A stretch of 64,000 nucleotides of DNA, from the NCBI GenBank assembly GCA_028023455.1, contig JAQFVV010006546.1, forward strand, positions 188,001-252,000. Direction: 5' to 3'. Of this stretch, positions 31,562 to 44,148 are shown in pieces (within the stretch, counting starts at the first letter, position 1; the number at the start of each line of letters is the position of its first letter). A model generated the notes under the pieces. That model had not been told where the DNA came from. It was given only the letters and a program-made list of their open reading frames with translations, and searched no databases. The stretch comes from Epiperipatus broadwayi. Taxonomy: Eukaryota; Onychophora; Udeonychophora; Euonychophora; Peripatidae. A program made the translations under genes and the position numbers.

Positions 31562-34200
31562 AATGATTCGTTGGCAAGGCTTTCAAATTAAATTTTATGA
31601 TGAAGTCAATATGTTTAAACATTATTTCTAAAAGTTTTCATAAATTCTCATCTATATTTATCCTTTTACTGTTGTTTAATTTTTTCAATGTCTGTTTTTA
31701 ATCAAGAATTTTGATCAATTTTTCTACTTTAGATATTATTAAAAAATTGCAATTTACATGGCCAAAGTTAAAAAAAAACCTATATTAAAATTTATTCTAA
31801 CAAAAGAAGATTTGTGTTGTATTCTTTTCACTTTCTTGCTCGTGTAAAAGTTGCGAATTAATTATTCATTTCAAGACAATTTTATCCGTCCATCAATCCT
31901 CTGCAAAAATAAATAAATAAATTTAAATCAGAATTTATATTCAGTCCTTGGTATAAAAATTATTTAATAAAGTTATCTCAAACATTAACTATTAAAAATT
32001 ACATACTGACAAGAATTTACATATGTAATAAATAACCAGTAAATAGCATAGTTTTATGATAGAATCATATCTATTTAAGACATGATTATCTTAATGACAG
32101 CCTAAAAGAGTGAAATATCGATTTATTCCCTTGGAATCATTTAACTGAGGGTAATAAACAGTTAGAAAGATATTGAAGTTCTTTTCCAAAAAAGTTAAAG
32201 AAAAAAATTATGTATGTGTAATAGTATTCGTCTTTCTTATATTAGTTTACATAATCATTGCAATATTGTAAGCTTCTTTCTCCTCCCCCCGTTTTTTATC
32301 TCTGGAGATTCTAAGGCCATACTTATTTCGAATGGCTGCTAATGGATAAATGAATATATATATAATCATTGGATCGATAAATTATCCGAGCGTTAGTTAC
32401 ATCAATGCACTGCTCTCTACTTCCACAATAAGCTTTTGCAAATGTAAAATGAAATTTTTACATATTATTAGCACTGTATTAATTTGTAATCAACTTTTTG
32501 AAATTAACAGACTCTATATTAAAATATTATTGACTAAAAATGTATTCTTACAGAAATAAAATTGATTTCTAAATGAAAAATAACTGACATCTGTTTATGC
32601 TCGAATTTCTTACGAATTCCCGAGTATCTTTTAATTATTATTTTTTAAATATTGGCTTTTATAGTATTAATTTATACTTAAAATGTTTACAAATATTACT
32701 ATGTAGTAGAAACATGACTTGTTTAACAAAGCTTTCTATTTTAGCTAAATTAATTTTCTATCTTACAAATATATTAGATTTACGCATATCTTTTTATCTT
32801 TATTGGCTGCATTTTGAAACGATCCTAGTTCAAGCATCCTAGTCTCTAATAATTAATATTAAATACAGTATTTTATCTTGATATGCGTGCTCATATATAT
32901 ATAATTAAACACTAAAAACTTTTAATACATATAGTTTTTGCTCTTTTTGTTTGATCCTAAATTTAACATTAGATTTTTTTTATGGTGGAGTCTTAAAACA
33001 AATACATCGCCTTAAACAAATCTTGTAATATTTTTTTCTGAAAAATTTCGAAATAAATCGATTGGCATTTTTTTTTCTTTTATCAATCTTAGTCAAAGGC
33101 AACATTAAAAGAAAATTGAAGCACAAAATTGCTGTGTGTTTTTTTTTTTTAGTAACATTGTAACCGATTACAAGATTAGTGACTGGTCTAACTTTAGGAT
33201 TTGAACAATAAACCACTAAACATCACTACGGTATGTAGAATTTTGCCTGTTTTAATTTGAACAATAAGCAGGTATTAGAGAACAAAGAAACATAGACAAA
33301 TGAGCAAATATTCTGGAAAAATATATATATTAGCTAGACAAATGATTGAAAATTAATTTCATGGCAAGTTTAATAAGTGAAGAAGGATTTAAATTATATG
33401 TTCTAATTATTTTGAGATATATATACACAACTTTGTTAAACTTAATTTACAAGTGCCAGTTTTTTTGCCAGCATTTCTTTACAGCATTTCTTTAATAAAT
33501 TTACAAGTGATTAATCATTCTTGGCATATCCCCCCCCCCCATATCTATAACAATGTGTTTAAAATATAGTACCAATAGTTAATACATTATATATTGTAAC
33601 GATGTATAATATATACACACATTGCGTGTATGTATACATACGAGTTACATGATTTATTTATTTTTTAAAATAAAATAGAAAAATTACAATTATATGTCAA
33701 TATATAATAGTTTGAAGGAGAAAAAAAGTTAAATAAATAAAAAAAATACTATTGGGGAATAAGTTAAAATTATTAATTATAACATCTTTTTATTTTATTT
33801 TATGTATTTTTATTTTAACATGTAACTCTGTCTGAAGTACTTTTGGTTAAAAACACTTATTGAAACAATTTGTACAAGATTAATCAGGTTCTGGAGATTA
33901 AGATTCTGAACCGATTAAATAAATATTAAAGAACTAATTTAGATGTAATTAAAATGGAAAATAAAGGAATAATAAAAAATGTACGGTGAAAACTAGAACA
34001 GGGGTGAAGTCAGAGTGTATAAAAAGTTGATTTCCCCTATTGTTATTATTCGGATTCTTCAGTTATTTAAACTATTCAGAGGGTTCAGATGATCCAGATT
34101 GTTTAAAAAGATTATCCAGAAAATTTTATAGAAGACAGTAGTTGACCAAAGAGTTAACCAAAATCAGCCAGCACCACTGAACAAAATCTACAAGTAGCTA
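31562..34200. other. AT-rich stretch without recognised genes
   Basis: Small frames at 32350-32559, 32597-32842 and 32980-33216 are Leu/Ile/Lys-rich and lack motifs. A run of ten C lies at about 33530 and (TA)n tracts near 32350 and 33320. I see nothing that identifies it. Confidence 0.3.
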
Positions 34201-34220
34201 AAACAACAAAGTCCAGAACA

Positions 34221-34525
34221 ATGAAAACATCTTTTTACGGTTGTGTTAATAGATGTATGGGTAGATCCAAAAGCTGGGTGCTCCTTCATTTTTTCTCCAC
34301 TCATCTCTTATATACCATTAGCCAGATGCAATGTTATATTACTCTGCCTTGCCTTTTTGCCGATGTTTGTACCTGCCATGTCAAATCAATGGAAACAGTC
34401 CACAACGGAGGATGCGGAGCAAAGAGGAAGCTTCACTTGTACCAAAATATATGCTTACCATAAATCTCACTGGATCAAAAGACAGGGGTGATCACCCATA
34501 TGAAAAAACCAGAGACTGTGTTTAG
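34221..34525 (+). pseudogene. Unrecognised coding-like block
   Basis: A GC-richer block is open in all three forward frames over 200-250 bases. The most protein-like frame, 34243-34491, has a possible membrane segment (PLISYIPLARCNVILLCLAF) followed by a polar tail with TTEDAEQRGSFTCTK. Two other frames overlap it fully, so I cannot decide which, if any, is real. It could be an exon, a processed pseudogene or part of a transposon. No domain recognised. Confidence 0.2.
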
Positions 34526-36369
34526 ACCTAGGTAAATATATTCTTTGACATCATTAACAGAACTTTTGAATTCTTAATACCAGTATTGAACTTTTAAATT
34601 TCATTTTAAATAGAACTTTCAGAAATATTCATATTTTGTTTTATGTTTTGAATATCCCTTACTATTTATGTTATATTATTTAATAAATGGATGTAAATTA
34701 TTAGTGTCATTTTATGTTTCGCTCTCTCTCAATTTAATTATGAGTAAATAGACAATTTTATTTAAATATTTTGTGATGCCTGAACTCATGTTTTTTTTTT
34801 TATAGCTAGTCATGGGTCAAGCACTTGATACATGCTAACATTGTCTCTTGGGATCTAGTCTAATTGACTAGATGGAACCCTAGGGTTTAAACGCATTATA
34901 AATATCCCCATGAGATGTTTCACATTTCATATAGCCAGAGAGAGCGTTACCTTGAACTGGAAAATCATTGTTTTAATATTTTTATTAAATCTTGGTCTGA
35001 CTGGGGGTATGACTAATATGTAAATATTAATCATATTTACTCTTCTGCTTGAATAACAGGGTCTTAAAAATCATATTAAAGATTAATATGGTTTAATAAA
35101 ATAATAAGTAACAGACCGTACGTGTGCATGATCAAGCTACTAAATCGCAACAGACTGGATCCCACATGACAGAAGAGGGAGACTGCATCTCACTACAGTC
35201 AAACCTAGGGTCTTCATTAGGATGCAGTGAATGACATGATGAAGTATTTAACCAATTATTGTATCTGATTCAATGGACTAGCTCTCTAATTTACACAATT
35301 TAGGTTGGTTCATCCATATCTCACCCCTTTTTCAGATCCCAGTATGCCTCAGAGTTCAAACCCAGGGAGAAATTTCTTTTTAACTCTTTTCAGGGATGAT
35401 TTTTACTCAGGATGACTATTACCTAACCTCTATATAGGTTCCTATTGACTTGTATTAATTAACCCTACTACTGAATCATTATATATTCATATGGAGAAAA
35501 TGTGTGTGAGTATAATCTTTTTAAAAAAAAAATGTGTGTGATTATATGCCTGTGTAATCAAATAAATAGATGTATGTATGTATGAATGATTTTTGATAAA
35601 CTAGAGACCAAATGAATATTTGTTAATCATCTGAAATCTGGGCACAGCTGCCTGATGGCATTGTTTATGTGTCAAAACACATAAAAATGTCATTTCTGCG
35701 ACCGGCCTTACGGCTAATACAATATTTATATTGTATTAATCCATTGGCAGACCGCTTTACATGACATTGCACAAAAATATTACAGCTTGTTTTGTGCTTT
35801 GAAACTATTTACACGTATTTGTTCTATTCGTAGCTGATTACCGTATCGCTTGAGGGTGTTTTAATTTCAAGTCAGTACAACTTTTCAAATCTCCGTAATA
35901 GAGTAATGTCATTTATATTTAAATAATGTTGTTAATTACTAATAAATGTCATATGATCCCCACCCTTCCCTAAAAAAAATGTTAATATGTAAAAAATTGT
36001 CAAAGGGTATGTTCCAAGTTTCACGTGCTAAGTCACATTTCAGCGTGGAAAATATACGAGACCAATAAAAGGTCTGGGAAGAATGTGCAATTTTCCAATT
36101 TTTCAGAATTGCCAAGTACAGAAAGTGAGAGAGACTGTGTCATTTTTTCAGGCACATAATGTCCTCCCAAATACCAGACTGTTTTTATTACAGAAATAAA
36201 ATCAATATGTGAGCATCGGCATCACTTTGTCACATATTTTGTGTCACTCTTTCTAAATTAGATTGAATGGAATGATTTTTTTATTTCATCTTTGGAGGAC
36301 TGTAATGCAGAAAATTCAGGGTTAAGTGAGATTTCAGCAATGAAAGAATGTTTAGTAACTTGAGTGGAG
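34526..36369. other. Mixed spacer, no genes seen
   Basis: Locally GC-richer pieces occur at 34800-34960, 35110-35410 and 35640-35890. The middle one has a B-box-like GTTCAAACCC at about 35356. None has an open frame or a mate that I could align with confidence. Confidence 0.3.
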
Positions 36370-36720
36370 TCAAAAATAAAACCAGGTAATGTAAGATAAT
36401 AGTTTCTTGCCATTTATCTGAACTGTGAATGACCAATTTCCAATAGCTAAACATGTTGAACCAGGTGGAAATAGAATATATCGCCTAAAAGTACTAAGCT
36501 TAACTTGACTACATGTATTCCATAATTTTTCTAAAAATTGTTCATGTGCTTCAGAATCATCAGAGGCATCCTTTGTGCTAATTCCAGGGTAAGTCATAAT
36601 AAACTTTTTATTTATCATAAATTGAAAATAGCCAATACTACTATTGGATAGCTCAAAAATTGCAGCATCACTCCAAATACACAAATAATATTGATCATGA
36701 GCAATGCACCACAACATCAT
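36370..36720 (-). CDS. Unrecognised 116-codon frame, possible exon or pseudogene
   Basis: The residue composition is that of a normal globular protein, unlike the Ile/Lys/Asn-rich random frames around it: AHDQYYLCIWSDAAIFELSN, then YPGISTKDASDDSEAHEQFL and RRYILFPPGSTCLAIGNWSF. It resembles the end of a conserved domain, but I cannot name it. The frame begins immediately after the stop of a LINE (TAA at 36727-36729), so the LINE seems to have inserted at or next to its 5' edge. An AG just before ATG (36721-36722) could be a splice acceptor but lacks a pyrimidine tract. No domain mate is found nearby. A host exon or a processed pseudogene are both possible. Confidence 0.35.
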   Translation of the reverse strand: MMLWCIAHDQYYLCIWSDAAIFELSNSSIGYFQFMINKKFIMTYPGISTKDASDDSEAHEQFLEKLWNTCSQVKLSTFRRYILFPPGSTCLAIGNWSFTVQINGKKLLSYITWFYF

Positions 36721-36726
36721 CTTTGT

Positions 36727-37620
36727 TTACTCCGTGGCCTTTATATCTAAACCCCCCTTATCTTTTTCCAAGCCCAGCATAAAGACCAATAATCCACTTT
36801 CTGTATAATCACTTAGTTTATATTTATTGTCCCACAATTTTATTTTTTGTACTCTTTCTGCTTGTAGGTATTTACATTCAATTAGCAAATGCCTAATATG
36901 TTCCATGCATTCTTTACATAACTTGCAGCCTAAATTATTCTCATTTCTCCATTTATGGGTATATTCCTTTGTTCTTAACAACCCTGTTTGAACCTTAAAT
37001 AATAAGCTACTTTCCTTACTATTATTGTAAATTAACTTACACCCATTCTATTTACTTCCTATATATATATATATTTAGACTTTTTTTTACTTTCCTTACT
37101 AGTTCTCCATTTCTCTGCCTTTCTATTTTTTATTAATACATATATTCTTCTATCCCATTCTTTGCTACTACAGCACTTAACAATCAACCTAAGACAATCA
37201 TCCCATCTTTTGTACAAGTATACTGGCATTAAAGTCTTTATCTAAATCTTCTGCATAACCATACTATCTTTCTCACCAATCTTGTTCCCTGTTCTTTACT
37301 CATAAATCAATTAAATACTATTCTGGCCAATCTCTTATTATCCATAAATTACAATCTACTGAACATTTTCATTTTACTTTTTGCATCTCTCATATAAAAT
37401 CTTGACCATCCAATTTCTCCTTCAATTGCATCCTCTGCCATCCACACATCTGCATCTAATGCATGTCTTCCTACTTCTCTTTGTATTTTTTCTAAGTAAT
37501 CCAATACCCCTTTACTAATACATAATGCATGATTATCATAGTTTAACTGCTACTTCCACTCCCTTTCATACAATTCTTGCTATATTGTATTTATTTTATG
37601 AAAACACTATTAATTTTTTT
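36727..37620 (-). pseudogene. LINE ORF2 C-terminus, copy 1
   Basis: The minus-strand frame 36981-36727 ends the protein with CKLCKECMEHIRHLLIECKY, the C-x2-C-x-H-x4-C finger, and then KATE-stop. Upstream, with several stops, 37090-37500 encodes the region between RT and finger, including YEGEIGW-like residues, VWMAEDA, RDAKSKMKMF and KRWDDCLRLIV. This part is homologous to 38930-39450. LINE ORF2 normally carries endonuclease, RT and this finger; here the RT belongs to other pieces. The start at 37620 is approximate. Confidence 0.7.
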
Positions 37621-38929
37621 ATCAGTCCCTTTATGTTTTTGAGAATTTGACAATATCTTTGTTTTATATCTTGATGTTATAAAGCTTTAAATATGATAGA
37701 AATAATTGTAGAGTCAAATGAATTTTCATAATCTGCAGAACCATTGCAAAATATCAATTTATACTTACTGGTTCTTACAATAATTGAATGTGATCTACTA
37801 TGCTATAATTGTTTTTTAAATTCAACTTTTTTGAGCCCAAAAATATTAATATCATGATTTCTTTTCTCCCCATCATCTGGAAAATACTTATCATATTAAT
37901 ACTTGGTATATTACTTGAACTAATCTATATCTTCATCTACTTCTATTAAAATATAATGATTTCAGCAATAGATTATATTGCTTGTCTCATCTTTTTTATT
38001 ATATTTAAAATTAGAAATATAATTAAATGAGCGACATTGCTAACACTTATTTTTATTTTTTTATTAATATATAGTTTCTTTTCTTTAATAGTTTTGTTGC
38101 CATTTTGTACTAATATTTTAAAATCTTATATTTAACTCTTTTTCTAATATTTTTCAGAATTGCTGATACTCCATACTTTTGAACCGTATTATTTTAAATT
38201 ACTTTCTTATTTAGCTTTTCTGTATATTTGATTTATCTCACTAAAACCTTGATGTGTAGTTTATAAGATATATGTAGCTAGTTTTAATAGAATATTTATT
38301 GTTGATGTTGAGATCAAAGTCTCTTCATATTTTAAACCGATTTATAAGTTGTAGCTTAAAATCACTGGTGAATTTCTAAAGTTTAAAGTTATCAGCAATT
38401 GATACTGACTCTTTTTAACAAAAGCTGTTCTTTATCTAGTACTTTAAATAAATCGAATGTTACTCCTTAAGTCGAGTCTGTTAAGCATATTATAGTTTTA
38501 TAACATCTAATTCTTGTTAGAAAATATATAATACAACTTTTCATGGTATACCAATGAATTTTCTTCAAATAAAATTCATAAAGTTCAATTATCTCATCCC
38601 CAATTAGTTCCACACTATCATGTCCAGTAATTTATCCCCAGTATTATTATTTTCAGTTGTTTTACTATTAAAGAATTAAAATTCTCCAAAGAAAAATTTT
38701 TGGTCTTGTTAAAAGCAATGCATAAATCCCTGAGCAGTTTAGAGAAGAATATTGGTGGATTCAAGACCTGAACTTTTCTAGATTGATTCACAACTGAATA
38801 AATGTTTAAAAAATCTCTTTTTGCACAATTAAATGGAACTGATGCCCTAAATCTGTTATCTGAGTTGTTTTATTATCACATGACCTTCTGAGTAACTAAT
38901 TATATGATTATTTATTTTTACTTTCTTTA
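37621..38929 (-). pseudogene. RT fragment of a second LINE family
   Basis: The minus strand at about 37640-37850 encodes KKQL, HSRSHSIIVRTSKYKLIFCN, then DYENSFDSTIISIIFKALQH and DIKQRYCQILKNI. This follows the RT order Q.GFR..STIDHI, LF..FVDYEKAFDS, L...GI...Y...L. The first catalytic Asp (of DYE) is kept. Sequence from 37860 to 38900 would then be the more N-terminal part, but it is too decayed for me to align. It lies between two copies of another LINE's C-terminal region, so it probably inserted into them or separates two insertions. Confidence 0.5.
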
Positions 38930-39450
38930 GATGAGCAAACAGATTTGTTATAAGTTATCTTCTGACTCTTCATACTAGTTCTCCATCTCTTCCAACTACC
39001 TATTTTTTTTATTAATGCATCTACTCTTTTATCCTATTTCTTGCCACTACAACACTCAACAATTGTAACACAATAATCCCACCTTTTGTGTAAATATACT
39101 AATATAAATTCTTTATCCATATCTTCTGCATACCATACTCCTTTCCTCACCCATCTTGTTGCATGTCCTTTACTCATAATCCAATTAAATACTATTTTGG
39201 ATATTATCCTATTATCCATAAATTGCAGTCTATAGAACATTTTCATTTTGCTTTTTGCACATCTCATATAAAAACTTGACCATCCCATTCTCCTTTGCCA
39301 TCCACACATCTGCATCTAATACATATCTTTTTACTTCTCTTTGTACTTTTTCTAAGTAATATAACACCCTTTACTAACACATAATGCATCATTACCATAA
39401 ATTAATCCTGCTATTGCCATTATCTTCCATACAATTCTAAATACACCTGG
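38930..39450 (-). pseudogene. LINE ORF2 C-terminal region, copy 2
   Basis: The frame 39315-39034 encodes MQMCGWQRRMGWSSFYMRCA, KSKMKMFYRLQFMDNRI and DKEFILVYLHKRWDYCV. Nucleotide and protein similarity to 37090-37500 is high over about 450 bases, so this is another copy of the same family. It lacks the final zinc-finger part. Confidence 0.7.
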
Positions 39451-40663
39451 GTCCGTTTTATGTGGTAGATAGGTTCCTCAGAAAATGCGCACAAAAGAAA
39501 TCATACAAAAATAGACTTAACTTACCTTGAAAAATGGGGGATACATACTGTAACTTTCCAAAAATTGCATAAAAGCAAAGCAACAATGTAAAATTACTTT
39601 AAAATTCACATAAAAAAAAAAAAATAATAAAAAATAAAATATGACTAATAAAAAATTTCAAATTTGAAAAAAATTGATACAAGACAAACTTTTTTTTTAC
39701 TTTTTTTATTAACTACAGTATAATTTTATTCAAAACAATATATTTTTATGTGTAATTTACACTTTTTTCATACATGTATGGTATTTCATTCATTATCACT
39801 ATTTGAGACATCAAATTCGTCATGATGTGATGTGATATAAGGTACTGTAGCTTCTCCTTAAACGAAGTCAAGAGGAAATACAACTAAAACATTTTCCAAT
39901 TGCTGTTGATCCTTCCCATTTTGCTAAGTGATCTAAAATTAAAATTTTTGTTTCCAAAGAAATTCATTTTCTTGGATGGGTAAACTAAAAGTTTAAAATA
40001 AAAATAAGAACTTAGACTTACAATAATAAAAAGAAGCCGATTCACTACTGTTGGGCAAAATTTAATTAAACTAACAATTAAAAATTAAATTCCTATTTTT
40101 GCCTTTAATTTTTTACTTTTCAATTCCGTTTAAAAATCAAATTTCATCCTTTCACATCACCTTACATTACTTAATTTTTAAATTGTTAATTACAATTAAA
40201 AATCAGATTTTAATTGTTAAATTTAATTGTGCCCACCACTGTTACTCACCTTTTAAAAATAAACTTGCAGACACTAAATGTTAATTGATTACGTACTCAT
40301 TTTATAAAAAGCAAAAATAGAACATGATTTAAAATGCAAAAACAATAACATACATAGTATTTTTCATCTATAATGTTTGAACAGATTTACATTATAATCT
40401 TGTAAAATTTATTAATTGCGGACACTAAATGATTAATTGATTATGTACTTTTTTAAAAAGCAAAAATAGAATGTGATTTAAAATGCCAAAAATAACAACA
40501 TACATAGTATAGGCATTTATAACATGTGAACAGATTTACATTATAATCTTGTAAAATTTAATGTGTGTATATAAAATGGGGAAATCCTGATTTTAAGTGA
40601 ATTGTGAACTTTTTTATTGTATGAAATCTATTACAGTACTATTATAAACCGCTGAAAATATTG
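39451..40663. other. AT-rich spacer with a diverged tandem repeat
   Basis: Sequence at about 40270-40400 (ACACTAAATGTTAATTGATTACG through ATACATAGTAT and AACAGATTTACATTATAATC) recurs at about 40423-40556, giving a tandem unit of roughly 155 bases. The rest has no recognised features. Confidence 0.55.
39824..39873 (+). repeat. GATGT-repeat plus 30-bp motif, copy 2
   Basis: GATGTGATGTGATATAAGGT, then ACTGTAGCTTCT, CCTTAAACGAAGTCAAGA. Same order as at 29805-29851, with a 2-base insertion. The surroundings of the two copies are unrelated. Confidence 0.65.
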
Positions 40664-40787
40664 AAATTAGTAGATGGAAGTCGAACTCTGATAATGTGCT
40701 ATTATTTAAATATGACGTGAGTGCGCAAAATTTATAATATTTAAAGTAATAGCACATTATCGGAGCTCGACTTCTGATCTAGTAATT
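40664..40787. repeat. Short foldback (MITE-like) element
   Basis: Left arm GAAGTCGAACTCTGATAATG through TGCTATTATTTAAATAT and right arm ATATTTAAAGTAATAGCACA through TTATCGGAGCTCGACTTC pair over about 40 bases, with a loop containing GACGTGAGTGCGC. No coding capacity. Confidence 0.8.
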
Positions 40788-40899
40788 TTTATTGCATAAA
40801 AGTAAACTGCATACAAAGATATTAAGAAGAAACATAAATCGCATAACTTCAAAATCACATTAAATAAATCCGCATAAAATGAGACTTGGGTGTACATCA

Positions 40900-42850
40900 T
40901 ATTTATTATATAAAAACATTGTTAATTTTTTTTATCAAATTTCTTTCTTTTCTTTGCTTCATTTATCAATTTTTTTTCCATTCATCCAAGCAATTTCTCA
41001 ATTTCTTAAGACAATTCCCAAATAGTTATACCTATTCACTGCACTTTTTATCCTCCAATAAAAAATTTTTTCTCTTCTTTTTCCCCAGTATTAATCATCA
41101 TTAATTTTGATTTTTCTTCACTAAATTTAATCTTCATCTTTTTACCCATGCTTGTGCATGTCTTCAGCATAACTTCAATATCTTCTATTTGCTGTACACA
41201 TCATCTGTAAATAAAAGATCTGATAATTTATATACTCCCTTGCCACCTATTAATGATATGTTTATCCCTCTTCCTAGTCTGTCTATTGCTCTCTCCATTT
41301 CTCTTAAATACAAAAAAACCAAAATAGGTGACATAGGGCTTTTTGCCTTTGACCCACCCCATTTTTAACATTAACTGATTCTATATTCCTTAATTGATAT
41401 GTATAGTAATTATTTTTATACAATCTATTAATAAAATTCAGTAGAGCTCCATCCATTCCCAAATTTACTAAACTTATCCAAAATCTATTTTTATTTACTT
41501 TCTCATATGCATTCTCTATGCCTATAAAGACCATATATAACTGTTTACCTGCATTTCTACTCATATCTATACTTATCGAATCGAAAACCTCCTAGCATTT
41601 TCTCCCACTATATTATTTTCTTCTATCCAGTTTGCTATACTTCCAGCCACCATATATGCAAAAACTTTATATAACACTGACATTACTGCTATCCATCTAT
41701 AATTGCTTAACTTTTTATGATCCTTATCATTTCCTCTAATGGCCTTATTCTTGTATTACTCCAACTATCCAGAAAAATTCTCTTCTCTGTCATCTTATTA
41801 AAACATGATAATAGCTTTACTTTTGTCCTATGCCCTAAATTTGTGACCATCTCTGCTGTCCATCCATCTAAACCTCTTGCCCTACCACTTCTTAATTTCT
41901 TCCTTTCCTCATTCAATTCATTTTCTATAAACCTAATATTCCCATTATTTTACTTTCATATTTTCTATTCCTCTGTCCTTCACATTTAACATCTTTTCTA
42001 TATTCATTACATACTTATTTAAGATTGTCTCTAATTCTTCTCTGGAGCTTCACCCTATTCCCTTATCATCTAGTAATACTATTTCTCCCCTACATTCCTT
42101 CTTTTAATGTATTTCCAAATTTTTTCACTCACATCTCTTCCACTCTTCCACCTTTATTAATATCTTCCAACAATTTACTATTTAATTACATTCTCTTTCT
42201 ATAATTATCTATTTTGGCCCATTTCTTTTTTTTAATACTTTTCCAATTTAACATTAACATCTTTTTCACTTATCTTGTTTTTAACAGAATACTTATATTT
42301 TCTGCATACTTTCCCCCTCTCTTTTACACTTTTACTAATGCTCACTTTTCTTTTACTTTTATTCTTTTGAATAGTCTCACCTAAAACCCTATTGCCACTT
42401 TTTCTACTTCACCACACTAGTTCTTATAATTTATTTCCAACCAACTCTTCTATGGTTTCTTCAACTTTTATTTTATATTCTTCTAACTTATTCTTATCAT
42501 TCATTTTTCATCTACATCTTTCACTATCCTTTTTACTTTTATTACTACTTCCCATCATATTACTAACCATTTCTATTATAAAGAAATTATGATCACTATT
42601 ACATACTCTCTTCATTATCAAACACTTAATTTTTCGTACTTTATTTATTCCCTCTTTCTCTACTAAATATTGTGTAAAATATATTATTTCTAGACCATGT
42701 GTATTGTCCCTCATAAATATTTGACATATTTCCAATGCTCAAATTTACTCTTTGACAAAAATTCTTCAAAAGTTGTCCATTCTTGTTATCTACATCATTA
42801 ATTTCTTTAATATGCCCATTCATATCTTCTATAACCATTATTTTCTGCTT
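40900..42850 (-). pseudogene. APE-type LINE ORF2, endonuclease plus RT
   Basis: Read on the minus strand in several frames, the order is that of a complete LINE ORF2 body. Endonuclease: MVIEDMNGHIKEINDVDNKN and QYTWSRNN (42838-42690), then the SDHN-type block CNSDHNFFIIEMV (about 42610-42570). RT: KLRSGRARGLDGWTAEMVTN (41895-41835), YRWIAVMSVLYKVFAYMV, then LYMVFIGIENAYEKVNKNRF with WISLVNLGMDGALLNFINRL (41545-41415). The catalytic YxDD-type motif is LLFTDDV, FTDD at 41200-41211. A post-RT stretch (KKKRKNFLLEDKK) reaches about 41040. The first catalytic Asp of FIDIEKAYD is changed (FIGIENAYE), and there are many stops. Its C-terminus may be the copy at 38930 or 36727. Confidence 0.8.
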
Positions 42851-43385
42851 CTATTGAGAGTTTGAGTAATCAATAAATGGTAGACGATTTTCAATATCTT
42901 AAAGAATCATAATAATGTCATACTATTTTAAAGTATTACAAACCTTCTCTGTCAAAAAAAAAAAATGTTAACATGGAAAAATTACTTTTGAATATAGCGA
43001 TTTGTATATACAAGTTAAACACCATTAATTGAATTTTTTCATTCTGAAACTATTATAAATTTGGGGATTTTTCAGATTTCAAAAATAAGTTTTTTTTATC
43101 TCCTCCTTGAAAACTAAAATTTTTCTAAGAAAGAATTAAAAAACACTGTATCTAGGCTCATTAATATATAGGTGTTTGTTGGCTGTTTTTACCCCTTCAA
43201 TTTTATTTGTAAATGTATGCTTAGATTAATTTATTTACTGGAAGAGTTAAAACATTATCTTTGAGAATGTGTTTGAATAATAAAAACAGGAAAAACTCAC
43301 TATACGTATTGCCACACACAGCAAGCTAGAATAATCAATGGATGCCAGAAGGCTTGTGCATAAAATTCCCATCTAGTGCCTACTC

Positions 43386-43444
43386 ATCCAATATCTCCAA
43401 ACTAGTTTCTGGCTTGTGGCCTTTGTTAGTGAGAAGTCTTGGAT
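43386..43444 (-). ncRNA. Hammerhead motif in B2 left arm, core mutated
   Basis: On the minus strand: AUCC, loop AAGAC, UUCUCA, CUAACAA, helix II AGGC/GCCA with CACAA loop, GAAA, palindromic ACUAGU, U at the cleavage position, UGGAGA, UAUU, GGAU. The geometry is complete, but G5 and G8 of the core are A, so it should be inactive. Confidence 0.6.
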
Positions 43445-44085
43445 CTGAGAACACTGCATCTAAAGCTTAGGATCTAATGCAACCCTCTAGCAGCCACCTT
43501 TTATCTCCACTTAACTATAAAACTATGAGTCTTAAATTAAAAACACCTTAATATTTTCAGTCCAAGCTCATTAGTTATATAGTCATATAGGTCCGAACTC
43601 ATTTCAGTACCTATACATTTTGGTGACTTTGGTTCTTTAATAATCATAGCCACCACTATCCTATTAGGTAGGATTGGCTTTAATCCAAATAATATCACAT
43701 GATCACCATTTCTTATGCTTGCTTATAACTGTTATTAACACAGGCAAAACTCACTATACATATTGCCACACATATCAAGCTAGAGTAATCAATGGATTCC
43801 AGAAGGCTTGTGCATAAAATCCCCATCTAGATAAGCAAGCATATGAAATGGTGATCATGTGATGTTTATTGGGTTAAAACCAATCCTGCCTAATACGATA
43901 GTGGTGGCTATGGTTATTAAAGAACCAAAGACACCAAAATGTATAGGCACTGAACTGAGTTCAGACCTATATGACTATATAAGCTAATGAGCTTGGACTG
44001 AAAATATTAAGGTGTTTTCAATTTAACTCTCATAGTTTTGTAGATAAGTAGAGATAAATGGTAGCTGCTAGAGGGTTGCATTAGA

Positions 44086-44148
44086 TCCTAAGGTCTAGGT
44101 GCAGTGCTCTCAGATACAAAGCTTCTCACTGACGAAGGCCACAGTGAG
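44086..44148 (+). ncRNA. 5' half of a hammerhead, B2 right arm
   Basis: AGATACAAAGCTTCTCA is followed by CTGACGA (intact core 5' part) and AGGCCACA, after which the sequence jumps directly to GTGAGTTTTGCCTG, the element end. The GAAA side and cleavage site are deleted. Confidence 0.6.

Noticed and set aside
33523-33540. Poly-C run as a regulatory element
   Set aside because: Several C runs of 7-10 bases occur in the window without shared context; treated as simple sequence.
40886-41104. 72-codon plus-strand Phe-rich frame
   Set aside because: It is the complement of the minus-strand LINE post-RT region.
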